A stretch of DNA of 64,000 nucleotides from positions 114,251,501 through 114,315,500 of the forward strand of contig CM065811.1 in assembly GCA_033398695.1 (NCBI GenBank), given 5' to 3'. The DNA is from Orobanche coerulescens (Eukaryota > Streptophyta > Magnoliopsida > Lamiales > Orobanchaceae). Shown here one piece after another: positions 10,247-22,083 of this stretch (the first letter of the stretch is position 1; each line of letters starts with the position of its first letter). Position numbers and translations under genes: made by a program. The notes under the pieces were generated by a model. It was not told the DNA's origin and did not search any database. It was given only the letters and a program-made list of their open reading frames with translations.

Positions 10247-13200
10247 TTAAAATTGATCAACATGTCCCATTCCTAAATTTATGCGAATGAAGTTGAAGGC
10301 ATCTTCGGGTAATGGTTTTATAAAAATGTCCGCCAATTGTTCATCAGTACCAACAAATTGGAGATGCACATTCCCGTTTTGGACATGGTCAGGAATAAAG
10401 TGGTGACGAATTTCAATATGTTTTATCTTACTATGCAATATGGGATTTTTGCTCAAATTTATGGCACTCGTATTATCACAAAAAATTGGTGTATTTTTAA
10501 GCTCAATGCCATAATCTAGTAATTGATTTTAATCCATAGAACTTGTACACATGCACTTCCCGCAGCCACATATTCTGCTTCAGCTGTGGAAGTAGCGACA
10601 CTAGTCTTTTTGTTACTCCCCCATGAAATTAGACATGAACTCATGAAATGACAAGTTCCAGTGGTGGTTTTTTTTATCAATTTTGCATCCACCGAAATCA
10701 GCAACACTATATGCCAAAAGTTCAAAATCAATGCTGGATGGATACCACATACCTAAACTAGCAGTACCTTTTAAATATCAAAAAATTCGTTTGCATGCAA
10801 TAAGATGAGATTCTTTCAAATTAGCTTGAAAACGAGTACACAGATAAGTAAAAAACATAATATCAGGCCTAGAAGCAGTTAAATAAAGTAAAGACCCAAT
10901 CATACCTCGATACTGTTTCTGGTCAACAGACTTACCTTTCTCGTCTTTGTCGAGTTTAAGAGTGGAAGACATAGGAGTAGAAATTTCTTTGCACCCTTCC
11001 ATCTTAAATTTCTTTAAGAGCTCATTGACGTACTTTGATTGGTGAATGAATATTCTGTCATTGAGTTGCTTAATTTGGAGTCCGAGAAAGTATTTCAACT
11101 CTCCCATCAAACTCATTTCGAATTCTCCCTTCATAAGATTTGAAAATTCTAGGGACAGGGATTCGTTAGTTGCACCAAAAACAATATCATCGACGTAAAT
11201 TTGACAAATAAGCATATTATTACCATAGTTCTTAATAAATAGGGTATTATCAACGTTACCTCTTTTATACCTATTAGAAATAAGAAAAGTGATTAGACGT
11301 TCATACCATGCTCTCGGATCTTGTTTTAATCCATAGAGAGCTTTATGGAGCTTGTATACATGATCTAGATGATCATAATCTGCAAATCCTAGCGGTTGCT
11401 TGATGTACACTTCCTCCTGGATGACACCATTTAAGAACGCGCTTTTTACATCCATTTCATGGAGTTTGATCTTCTTGTAGGCGGCAAAAGCACACAGAAG
11501 GTGGATAGTTTCAAGACGGGCAACAGGAGCGAAGGTTTCTTCATAATCCAATCCTTCCTCTTGATTATATCCTTGAGCTACCAATCTCGATTTATTCTTC
11601 ACTGGGAGACCATTATCGTCGGTTTTTACTTTATGAACCCATTTTGTACCGATGATTGTTTTGTCTTCCGATGACGGAACTAATTCCCAAACTTTATTCC
11701 TTTCGAATTGATTGAGCTCTTCTTGCATAGCAATAGCCCAATTTTCGTCATTTATTGCTTCGTCTAAGTTCTTGGGTTCTGTAAGAGAAATGAATGCAAT
11801 ATTGTTTAAGCAATCATTCACATTTCTCCTTATCCGAACACCATCATCGATTTTCCCAAGAATTTGGTCCATAGGATTATCTTTCACATTAGCCCATTCT
11901 TTAGGAACGTTGAAAGGATTATCCTCCTGCTTTATGTCAAGCTTTTCTAATTCCTTCGTTGCTTCTGACACTTCATTAGCTGGAACCATACCTGCATCAT
12001 CATCAAAAATAACCTTTCTCGGAGGTAAAACTGTATCATCGAATTTTACATGAATTGACTCTTCTGCTGAGCCTCTTCTACAATTAAAAATACGATAAGC
12101 TTTACTATTAGTCGAATAACCAAGAAATATACCAATATCTAATTTAGAGTCAAATTTTCCCAAATTATCCTTACCATTATTATGAACAAATACCTTACAA
12201 CCAAATGGATGAAAATAAGATAAATTGGGCTTTTTACCTTTGAATAACTCATATGGAGTCATCATCTTGTTCCTCCGGAGATGGACTCGATTAATAACAT
12301 AGCATGCGGTGTTAACGGTTTCGGCCCAGAAATATGTTGGTAGCCCATATTCATTGAGCATTGTTTGGCTCATTTCTTTTAAAGAGCGATTCTTCCTCTC
12401 GACAACTCCATTTTGTTGAGGTGTCCGAGGTGCCGACAAATTGTGCCCAATACCATATTTATTGCACCAATCTTCAAAATCATTTGACTCGAATTCTCCA
12501 TCGTGATCGGATCTGATGGCGTTAATTGGTAACTGTTTTTCTTTCTGGGTAACCTTACACCACTTAACAAACTCATTGAACGCATCATTTTTATTGGTTA
12601 AGAATTTTACCCACGTAAATCTAGAGAAATCGTCAACAAGCACTAATGTATAGAGTTTACCAGTTAAGCTAGCATGCCGAGACGGTCCAATCAAATCTAT
12701 ATGAATTAATTCAAGAATACGGCTAGTGGAACTTTCCATTTTGGGTTTAAACGAGCCTCCAGCATGTTTTTCCTTAATACAGGCCTTACAGATGTGGTCT
12801 TTTCTTAAATTTAAGTTTGGAAGACCACAGACAATATCATTTTTGGCCAATTTTGAAAGTAGAGGTAATGAGGCATGACCCAATTTTCGGTGCCAAATAA
12901 CGGCATTTTCCTCATATGAAAGTAAGCATTTCTCATTAAAAAAAGATTCGTCTTGAAGATCAACAATATAAATATTTCCATAATGCAAACCAATAAAAAC
13001 AATTTGGTCTTTTCTCATTGTAGTACAATGTGTAATTTCAAAAATTAATTTAAGACCAGTATCACAAAGTTGGGAAACACTTAGAAGATTATGACAAAGA
13101 CCATCAACAAAGAGAACATTTTCTATAGTGGGTAGAGGTTTCTTACCTATCTTACCTGTTCTTTTTATTTGGCCCTTTTTATTATCACCAAAGATTACAT

Positions 13201-13318
13201 AACCTCGATCTTCCTTTTTCAGCTCCGTAAAGAGATGTTCGTTCCCACTCATGCGATTTGAACATCCACTATCAACATACCATTTATTTGATAATGTTTT
13301 TTTCCTTGCTGGTACCTA
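10247..13318 (-). pseudogene. pol: pol of Copia C: protease, integrase, reverse transcriptase, RNase H
   Basis: One frame is open from about 13318 to 10778, more than 840 codons. In order: the protease site WYVDSGCSNRMSG (13252-13290); the GAG-pre-integrase region (HRKLGHASLPLL, CKACIKEKH); the integrase core with Asp in HIDLIGPS, Asp in RSDHDGEF and Glu in QQNGVVERKN; and reverse transcriptase with MDVKSAFLNG and an intact YVDD (QIYVDDIVFG). A stop follows ACKRIF at 10778. RNase H continues in pieces: STAEAEYVAAGS (10731-10516) and a shifted frame (10456-10247) with QLADIFIKPLP. Integrase and reverse transcriptase catalytic residues all look intact, so loss of function here comes from the RNase H breaks and the missing 5' LTR. 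Confidence 0.9.
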
Positions 13319-14605
13319 CAAAAACAATTTTCTTCCATTTTATAGGTACCGAGGCTAATTTGGGCCATGTAGAGTTAGACATATAAACTTGGTTTTGAAC
13401 AATGGTCCCTTTAGGTACCCAAATCTGTTAGACTTTTATAGTTCGTCTAGAACTTCTACAATAATTTTTGGTATGTCCTGGTTTTAACATTTGGGACATG
13501 ATGGAATTCCCATTTTTAAAATATCTGAATCCTTCGTGGTAATTCCTAAGGACCTTGTCATTGGAAATGCATTATACCGAGTCCTTGTTTTGAAAGAGAA
13601 AATTTTTGACCAAATAAGAGTTGATCAAATTTGTCATTACCACACGAGAATTTTCTAACATAAAGCTTGAGTTCTTTCTGAGTTTTGTGTAAATCATCTC
13701 TCAGAATTTTCTTGGTTTCTAAACAATTTGTATGATCAATGGACACATCCTTGCTTTTCAATAATTTTGAATTTTCATTTTCAAGGGACTTTATTTTCTT
13801 TTTCAAATATTTATTAATATTCCAAATGTTTTCGTATTCATTATTTAAAGATTCGAAAGCATCAAGAAGTTCTTCATGAGAAGAATCAATTACCTCGTCT
13901 TCTACATCGCTGTCTTCAGATGCGCGGGCCATTAGAGCAAGATTGGTTTGAACTTGTGGTACATCATCCTCATCATCATCGCTTCATGTGGCAACATAGA
14001 CTTCTTTCTTTTTGAACTTCTCATGAGGTGGTTTTGATGAACTCATAGGCGCAGCAGCACGACAATCTTTAGCAAAATGACCTGGAACGTCGTACCTTCG
14101 ACAAGTGTTGTCAATCCTTTTATTTTGTGGGAAGTGATTCTTTTTGGATTCATCCCTTGGTTCCTGTTTGATATATCTTCGGCGCCTTTGTAAGAGATTT
14201 TTGGATTTCTTTATGTTGTTGACATAAAGGCCGTTTTTTCATCCTCTTCCTCGGTCGGTTCATCTTCAAGATCACTATCCTCTTTGGCTTTGAAGGCGAT
14301 AGGCCTTTCTCTCTCTTTAGGCTTTGCTTTCGAATTTCGAGATTTAATGACAATCTCATAATTGATAAGGGATCCAATGAGAGCACTGAATTCCATGGTG
14401 TTTAATCTTTCGACTCCATGATAGCCGTAACAGTAGCATCCCATTCTCTCGGTAGTGAACGGAGGATTTTCTTGTCTTTATCACTACTTGAGATCGGTTT
14501 GCCAAATGAGGCTAGCCTATTTGTGATAGCCAAGAAGCGGTCAAGCATAGTAGTAATGCTTTCTTCTTCTTTCATAGTGAAGAGTTCATAATCGTGAAGA
14601 AGCAT
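13319..14605 (-). pseudogene. gag: gag of Copia C, N-terminus missing and fragmented
   Basis: The first piece (14605-14402) has the Copia gag core MLLHDYELFTMKEEESITTM and KILRSLPREWD. Later pieces (14444-14150 and 13932-13558) include the acidic linker and a coiled segment (YLKKKIKSLENENSKLLKSK). The zinc knuckle at 14103-14062 reads CRRYDVPGHFAKDC: its second Cys is Tyr, so metal binding is probably lost. Sequence before the MLLHDYEL segment is absent, because the LTR of D begins at 14607, exactly at the break. Several frameshifts separate the pieces. Confidence 0.8.
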
Positions 14606-14606
14606 A

Positions 14607-15890
14607 TGTTATATATTTCTGTGAACGCAAGTGCACGTTGTCGTAATCAATTAATAAAGTGATGAGAAAAGTATCATTCCCTCGAGGACTGATGTACTAA
14701 GTACCAATTTATTAGTATTTCTAATTTTATTTGAACGACCGAAATTTTGGGGTTAGATAATTATTAATGACTAAATATTGCGATAAACTAAAAAACAAAC
14801 AATAAAATCGACAGTCCGATAAATATGAGATCAAATTCGCCTCGATTAATCCAAATTAATCTTGATTAATATAATTTATGTAATTTCCCAATTTATTGAA
14901 AGCGAAGATTCTAAGTTAATCTAATGCCTCTCCCGAGGCCAACAGGATTTTCCAAAGCAAATAATTCACTCTATTCCTAGTTGAGTTAATTCGACAATAG
15001 CCAAAAAGTCTAAAATATTCAAACGAGCTTCATAATTCTTATGAGTATATTCCTATCTCACAAGACAAAACGATTTTTTCCAAATTTTCACTACTTACTC
15101 TCCTCTCCCAATTCAAGTTACGTAGTTATAACAATTCAATCATAGGCCACACAATTTTAAGCATTCAGAACAATTGGGGAAAACTCAATAGAAAAGGGAA
15201 AAATATCAATAACGTAAAATCAAGAATTAATCCATCATAATCTTGGTTTCATCTCAATCCTAGAATAAAAGGGTCTAGCCCGACATGCTAGAAAACAATA
15301 CACAAATATTCTAATTAAACATAAGGAATAAATTCAAACGCAATTGAAGAACTGAGTCTCTTCCGTTCTCTGGCCTTGCTCTCTGCCGCTAGGTATTCTT
15401 CTCTTCTCCTTCGATCCTCTATTTTCTAACCTTCACTGCCTTTTTATAACCTTTTTTTTCTCCTCCAAAATGCGTCCGAGGATTAGGTCTAATCCCACCT
15501 CCAAAACAGCAAAAATCGCGAGCTGAGTTCAGAGTTCCTGCGCCGCGGGCCGCGACCCGGCTTAAGTGCGCCACGGCCCTAGTCATCAAATAGCCCAGCC
15601 TGGGCGTAAAAATCATTACGGGCCGCGGCTCGTAGGGAGTGTGCCGCGGCCCCCAGTATAGTTTGTACTGATTTGCTCGGTGTTGTGCTTGTGCCGCGGC
15701 CCAGCTTCGGCACGACGCGTCCCTCGACCGAAAAATGTCATTTTTGGTTCGTTTTTCCATTTTCGAGCTTCAGGACCCTAATTTCCTTCAAAACATGTAA
15801 ACATAATACATTAAGAGCTCATTTATGCAGATTTAAACCCAAAATGGAGGTAAAATAATGATATTAAAGTGTACAAAATAACATGTAACA
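14607..15890 (-). repeat. 3' LTR of D (1,284 bp)
   Basis: Ends form a short inverted repeat, TGTTA at the left and TAACA at the right. On the minus strand a GCCGCGGC cluster (15701-15540) precedes a TATA box (TATAAAAA, plus 15441-15448). The left part near 14615-14700 (GAACGCAAGTGCACG and ATCATTCCCTCGAGGACT) is a pattern I associate with repeat families of many plants. There is no partner LTR in the window. Confidence 0.65.
15441..15701 (-). promoter_or_regulatory. D promoter: TATA box and GCCGCGGC cluster
   Basis: GCCGCGG cores lie near 15542-15548, 15621-15630, 15642-15651 and 15692-15701, with a partial CCGCGACCCGG next to the first. The minus-strand TATAAAAA is at 15441-15448. The surroundings are AT-rich, so the GC-rich words stand out. 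Confidence 0.6.
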
Positions 15891-16257
15891 AATACCCCAA
15901 ACTTAAGCCTTTGCTTGTCCTGAAGCAAAAATCAATTTCATACAAGAATGCAAGTATCGTGAACAATCGTGCAAAATCCATAGTGCTCAACTAATTAATA
16001 CTACCCTGAAATCTCAAAGAATAATACGAATATTGTACTAGTGAGTCACATTACGGACAATGATTTCTCAAGGTAACCATTTTTAGTGCTAATCTTAGCT
16101 CATGAAGAAAGTCAAGGCTCAAAGATTAACAAAGTTGAATCGAGCCGATCGCCAATATGAATGTTGAGAGTATAACAAGCCAACTCGCCCCGTCCCACAG
16201 CCTCGTGGCAAAAAACACAAGAGTTTCAGCATAAATAATATTCCCCGGACAGCACTC
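15891..16257 (-). other. D internal region next to its PPT
   Basis: Non-coding. On the minus strand the purine-rich AAGTTTGGGGTATT (15904-15891) precedes the LTR and would be the polypurine tract. The rest shows no ORF and is cut by B at 16258. Confidence 0.55.
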
Positions 16258-16878
16258 CCTTTGGTAATATCCGCAATTTCGATTTTTGGTAATTTTTTCT
16301 GTAAGAATCGGTTTTGATGACTCTCATGTGACTGTTTCGTCATTCTGAAAATGATTAATTCTGCACTTTTTTCCATCCGAGATCGTTTCGGTGCCGTTTT
16401 GTTGAGTTCTGTGCTTCTTAGCGACTTTTCCACACTCGAGTTCCGTGCTTCTTAGCGACTTTTCCACACTCGAGTTCGATTCTTGTGAATCTTGTTCGAA
16501 ACTACTGTTTCGAGTTTCCCGTAAGTCCGTTTAACTTTGTTAGACGTGTTGTGAACTTCAGTTTGGTTATTCGATCATGTATCGTGATATTCGGGTATTT
16601 TGGGCAATTTTATAATTTACCCAAAGTTGTGGGTATCCACATTCGTATTTGTTGTCTTTATCGATTTTTGTGTTTATTTGGTCACGTGTGATTAATTGTC
16701 GCGTAGTATTTCATTTCGGATCGATGATGTTGTCCGCGAGCATTTCGTCGTGTTTCGTTCCGTGCGTTTTTGGAAACCGAATCATCGGGTCAGGGCGGCT
16801 GGGCACTGGCCGGACGGGTGAGGCAGGCACTTTCGGAAGTGTTGGGCAATGGCCGGGCATATGCGGCAGGAACCAGCA

Positions 16879-17315
16879 TAGCGCGCGCTACTGCCGGAAG
16901 GCTGCGCACGCTAGCCCGGCAGGAGTAGCGCACGTTATGCGGCCGGCCAGCACACGCTATCAGGCTGGGCAGAGAGGTTCTTGGAGTTCTGGGCTCGGGG
17001 AGGATCGGAAGGTAGCGCACGCTACTGTCGGTCATGGCGCGCGCTAACCGGCATGTGTAGCGCACGCTGTCGGCCGACTAGCGCACGTTACCTGGCCGAG
17101 CAGTTTAGTCAAGAGGGTTCTGGACAGGTCGGCTAGCGCGAGCTAGCGTCCGCGCAACGCATGCTATCGGGGTCGGGCACGCATGTCCTGGTCGGCAGGT
17201 TGGGTCATCAGTGCCGGGCCATGTGGGCCCCAACCGAGAGTTCTGGGCCGATACTGGCCGATAGCGCACGCTAGTCCGAAAGGCTAGCGCACGCTAGGCC
17301 GCGCCAGTATAAATA
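16879..17315 (+). promoter_or_regulatory. B 5' LTR promoter: TAGCGCACGCTA cluster and TATA box
   Basis: About ten copies or variants occur, including 16879-16890, 16926-16937, 17013-17024, 17035-17046, 17058-17069, 17079-17090, 17262-17273 and 17285-17296. The last ends 11 bp before TATAAATA (17308-17315). Spacers are unrelated, GC-rich and of unequal length. Confidence 0.7.
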
Positions 17316-18577
17316 TGATTGACCAGTCATATTTTCACCCGTTCTTCATTTCCATCTTCTCATCTCAGCGGCTGGAGGCTTGTTGATCAAGGAGACATGT
17401 TGTCAAGGAATTAATCCACGAAGTTTGGGAGTTCATATCATTGATTAATCATCCTATATCATCCTTTGATCCAGCGGATCAAGGTTAGATTTCCTAGAAC
17501 CCTAGCTTTGTGAAATTTTGGGGGTTTTGGGTTTTTGTCCGATTCGTTCCGAATTGTTGATTAATCCATGATGGGTATGATTAATCTTAGTATTATTCAT
17601 ATATTTAACCTCATTTAATCCACTGTTCTTCGCCGAATCAAGGTATATTTCTTGATTTTCCTTTGAGTTGACTTTTTGGGGGATTTATTCTTGATTTTGT
17701 TTTTCATCCGATTGTTGTTAAATGATATTGTTAAACATATCCTATTTCGATTTGGAATTCCGTTTTCGTGTTTTGACGGGTCGATTCATGTTCTTGGCCA
17801 TTTTAGGGGAAATCCTCGAATTTTCGTCCTTTGTTCCTTGAATCCAGCGACTTTAGGTCATGCTTTGGAATTCATTTTCATTGTTGTTATTGTCCTTCGT
17901 AGTCTATTATCCCGAGTTGGCGTTCGGTGGAGTCGGCGGGTTCGTGGTCGGTTCGTGCCAACCTACTTCGGTATATTCTTCGCGTTGTGGTTATTCGAGG
18001 CAAGTATCTTGCCCATACATTATGTTTTTTGTGGATTTAATAGTTGGTAATCGACGATATGTGCTGAATGAATGTCTAAAATTAACTTTCAAATGAATCA
18101 ATATGTTTTTCAATATTTCCTTAAAGATGACTCGTATGTTTTCGTTGTTAAATGTACTTGTCTAAGTATGTGTATTAGTGTTGAGTATAAGAATACCTTA
18201 CTTTCGTAGGGTATCCTTTTGTGTGATCATGTCGTTTGTAGATTTTAAAGTTTAACCTTTCGTTGAGGTATATGTGGGGAATCATGTGTTTATTGATGAT
18301 CATGTGTCATTGTGAGATAAAGATGGTAACTCCCTTACGAGGAGGTTTTGCCGTTCGGTGTGGTTAGAAAGGTATTTTCTCTCATTGCTATGTGAACGGT
18401 ACTAGCTGCATCGTTGAATTCTAGTGTTAATTATATCGTTACTTGGTCGTGAGTATGTGTTGGATGAACTGGCCATTCTAGTAAGATACCTCGACTATAT
18501 ATACTGTGATAGACTTTCGATGCTTGCAGTTTGCAACAATGAATTGTGGAACGTGTGTGTGTGTGTTGTTTGTCCTT

Positions 18578-18790
18578 CCACCCGGAGCGTTCGACGGGAC
18601 GTCTGCGGGTCGATATTAAGGGGTACGGCCACGGAAGTGGACTTGGGTGCGTGTGTGGTTGAACTTCCACCCGGAGCCTTCGACGGGGCGTCTTGGGGCC
18701 GATACTAAGGGGTACGGCCGCGGAAGTGGTTTCCCACCCGGAGCGTTTGACGGGGCATCTGGGGGCCGATACTAAGGGGTATGGTCGCGG
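18578..18790 (+). repeat. Hairpin-forming repeat module in the B 5' LTR (three copies)
   Basis: Three copies of a 70-90 bp module start at 18578, 18667 and 18734 with CCACCCGGAGC. Each carries GGCCGATAC or a variant, then GTACGGCC or a variant, which can pair with one bulged base around a short loop. It lies far downstream of the TATA box, so it would be in the transcript leader. Confidence 0.6.
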
Positions 18791-19719
18791 GTTACCAGGT
18801 GTGGTTTTCATCTTGAGGATGATGTTGATATTTTCGTTAATTGTGATATTGTCCGGAGTATCACAATGCTTTGTGCTCGAGGTTGAGAGACATTATATAT
18901 CGAGTCGTGGTGTTTGACTAGAATGGCATAAGAATAATGTATTATTCCTAATGTGTCCTTGCAAGTGATTTGAAGTGAATGATCGGGTCGTGGACCCTGT
19001 GTTTTATGACCGGAATGGTTGGGTCGTGGACCCTGCGTTTTGTTAACGGATTTACATTTTGAAAAATGGACCTTGGGGTTGTGACCCTAAGTGGCTTTCG
19101 AGGAATTAAGAACTTTTCAATTTCAAATGTTTTCAAAACTCCCGAGATTTGGAAGTGTTTTCAAAGTGCTTACTTGTTTCGTTTCAACTTTCTAGATTTG
19201 AACTATTTTAACTATATAAGATATCTCGGAAAGTCTTTCGTTGTATTCTCGGAATGTGTTGTGTATGGCTCGTATTTGTATTTTTTTACTTGTACTAGCA
19301 AAAAAATGGAGTTTTGCTAACCCCCGAGTATTCGGGGGGTGGATGTCTGTTCTGCGTCCAGGTACATGTAGGTTTTGGGAGCAAAACACATGGTCGGTGC
19401 GAAGGATGATGGAATACGAATGATACTAATCACATGAAGACCAGTTTTGGGTGCAGTCAGTCGGAGTTCGTTGTATGGTCTTTCCGCTGTCGTACTTTTT
19501 GTTTATGAGTGTATTTTGCCCTTGCATGGGTATGAGTCGATATAGAAATGTATGCTTTGATTTGTATGTTAGTGATAAAAGACCAAATCTGTCTATTGGT
19601 TTGTTATTTTTTTATGTCGGTATGTAATGTAATGTATTGTTTTGATGTCTACCCTGGTGGATCCTCACAGACAGGCTCTGCGGCGTGTAATATTCCCAGT
19701 TTGAGTCTGGGGTGTTACA

Positions 19720-22083
19720 TTTATGGTATCGGAGATTAGGTTGCGGAAACCTAGGCTATCGGGTCCAGTCGTGTAATGTTGGGTCTTGTCTTGTCAGATT
19801 GTGTCTGACTGAGTTGTGTCGTGATGCGTCGTCTGGGATGTCGGTCGTCATTAGTATCATGGTGCAGCCATCATCTTCGTGCGACCTGTGGATGTAAGTC
19901 TCCCTTCTTTGTGATTGTGCCTCGTCTGATGCGAGCTACTGGTATGATTATGTATTAAGTGATGGAATCTTTATGCAAATTCTCGATTTCGTGATGCGTT
20001 TATATGACTCTCATGTTTCGTTTATATGAGGAGTGTTGTCGTTATTTATGTCCTTTTGACTGTGATAATTGACTGTTTGTTCCGGTAAAACACAGGTGTT
20101 TTCTTGGTTTTGAACGAGTTGATGCGTGTATTGTAATGTACGTAAGTGAATGTTGTTACATGTGAGTTTTTAGGCATTCTAGCCTAATAAATTTTCGAAA
20201 AAAACCTTGAGTATCTTAGAAAAATAAATTTCGAGACGTACTTTTAAAACGGATTATTTTCTCGCGGTACCTTCAAGGTGCCTACTAGTGCCACACTATG
20301 TTTCAAAATTATTCCACTTTGAGGACCAAAATATTTTGAGATATTTCCAATGATTTAGAAACGCTTTTGCTTAGACCCGAAGGTCGAATATTTCTGAAAA
20401 GTTTTAGTTTAAAGAAAGGTATCCTCTTTTTTTTTCAAAGTCTCGATGATTATGTTTGTACTACTTTTTTTGATATATGATACTCAAGATCAACTGGTGT
20501 TTCTAAATTATTTTCAAAAGGTGGTTTTCGTTTTTTTAAAACCTATCATTTCCTGATACAGTCGGGGAATATGTGTGTGACATTAGCATTTTCGTTAGGG
20601 TGTTGGCCCTCTGAGTTTTGATTGAGTTGGTGGTGTGAGCGTTGAGTCGTTCGCCACACATTTGTTGTGTTAGCCCTGTGTGAGAGGTGCGATGTTGGTA
20701 TTGAATGTTGTCGCCTCGGGGTGATTTGTGCGTTATCGCACATGTGCGAGCTGTTAGAACTTGGGTTTGTATGTTTGTGTACGTGTGTGATTGTTTCATG
20801 ATGTTTTGTGACTATGTGTTGGTCATCATTTGGGCCGTTGTAATCGCCGAATGTATGCCATCGTTGCTATGATTCTGTGTATGTGGGCTACCTTACGTCG
20901 ATATGTTGTGTGGAATTGGCACCCCTGGTATGTTGTTCTGCGATGCTATATTCCATTGTACCTAGCAGTTGTATTTTCGGTATGCCGAGGCGCTTCGACT
21001 ATGTTGTGCTGGGGCATGTACGTGCAAATTGTCATTCTCGTCAGTAACGCATTTCAAGTGTGGACTCGAGGGACACAGAATTCAGTTTTGTAAATTGGTT
21101 ACCGAGACTTCCGGAGTTCGCGTTTATACGGATCTGGGAGGCCATGGGACGATATTTCTTTTATAAGAGGTCGAATGTAATACCTATATTATTCGTGACT
21201 TCTACATTTCCTCCTAAATTCTATCGACTTGCTTGTGTTCGTTGATACTTTTTGAACTTGTTTGGTATCTCGGTTGTCATCGTTCGAACAGGTTGTGACC
21301 TTGTTTCGGATCGATCAGTTTATCGTTGTAACTTTTACGAGTTCGGTTCGATTCTTGTGAACCTTATTCGAAAGTAACATCTTTCAGTTTCTACCAGCTC
21401 TTTTAATGTCTTGAGTTGAAGTGTGAACTTCGGAGTTATTTTCGACCGTTGTTGTTCGATCATTGTTATTTGATCGTTGTTGTCCGGTCGTTGTGGTCCG
21501 ATCGTTGTTGTTCGATCGGGGTTGTTTGACTGTTGATGCCTGATCTCGTACAGCGAAGAATTATTGTTCACCGTTAGTCTGTTGTTTCCAGTGTGGCCCG
21601 GTGGGTCACCAAGCCGTGCATTGTGAGACGGTAGCTGAGAGATTGGGGATTGAGGTTGCGTCTCCACTCCGAAAGGACACGTAGATGCCTAGTGTGATTT
21701 TTGAGGATCTCGGCGTAGTCCGAATTGTTTGTGATTGTCCTTGTGAACCGTTTTGTGTTTAATTGCTGTTTTCTCGATTGTGCGTGTTTCTTTGTAATAC
21801 GTGCTTAGTGTTTTGTGATTGTTCGGATAATTAACTTGACTATATTATCTGTTTGATGACGCTTGTCACTTATTGGTTTTATTATATCCATAACGGCGAA
21901 ATTGTGTTGGTCGTCGTGGAGCGTGTTTTCACGCCGTATATTCTTTTGTGTTGCTTGTAACGTTTCGCCGTTGGGCGTAAGTTACACGTTTCTTGTGTAT
22001 CTCGTTGAGTTTTCCTGGCGGGATACTGCTTCTCCCTACTTGTTTTAAGTTTCGGGACAAAACTTCTTTTAAGGAGGGTAGTA
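19720..22083 (+). pseudogene. Internal region of B with decayed gag remnant
   Basis: A PBS (TGGTATCGGAGAT, 19724-19736) follows the LTR. No long frame exists. A CCHC zinc knuckle, CFQCGPVGHQAVHC, can still be read at 21583-21624, so gag was once present. Just before the end a Trp-containing stretch finishing in YLF and a stop (about 22013-22047) recalls the tail of the chromodomain protein of related elements. The PPT is at 22066-22083 (AAGGAGGGTAGTA). Between these marks I see nothing recognisable. Confidence 0.7.
19724..19736 (+). other. Primer binding site of B
   Basis: TGGTATCGGAGAT is a variant of the initiator tRNA-Met PBS. The same TGGTATCGGAG form serves E1, F and G; E2 has the variant CGGTATCGGAG. 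Confidence 0.75.

Larger units (their letters stand above)
7300..14606 (-). mobile_element. Element C: Ty1/Copia element (SIRE/Maximus-like) with extra ORF, 5' part missing
   Basis: In minus-strand order: partial gag, protease, integrase, reverse transcriptase and RNase H, which is the Copia order. Then come a spacer, an extra ORF, an untranslated region, the PPT (8129-8142) and the 3' LTR. The PPT AAAAAGGGGGAGA followed by TGTTGG and the extra 3' gene fit the SIRE/Maximus group. The N-terminal gag, PBS and 5' LTR are absent because D starts at 14607. The LTR runs to the T junction at about 7300. Confidence 0.85.
16263..19719 (+). repeat. 5' LTR of B
   Basis: Ends GGTGTTACA before the PBS. 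Compared with the 3' LTR, it has an extra tandem copy of a roughly 35-bp unit near 16405-16473 and three rather than two copies of a CCACCCGGAG module (starting 18578, 18667 and 18734). Palindromes lie at 16879-17296 and the TATA box at 17308-17315. Confidence 0.9.

Noticed and set aside
10247..13318. A host gene with a long 824-codon ORF
   Set aside because: The domain order protease, integrase, YVDD reverse transcriptase and RNase H is Copia pol, and a PPT and LTR follow.
18424..18811. Small ORFs on both strands of the B LTR
   Set aside because: They span the GC-rich hairpin modules, are not kept in the 3' LTR and show no protein features.
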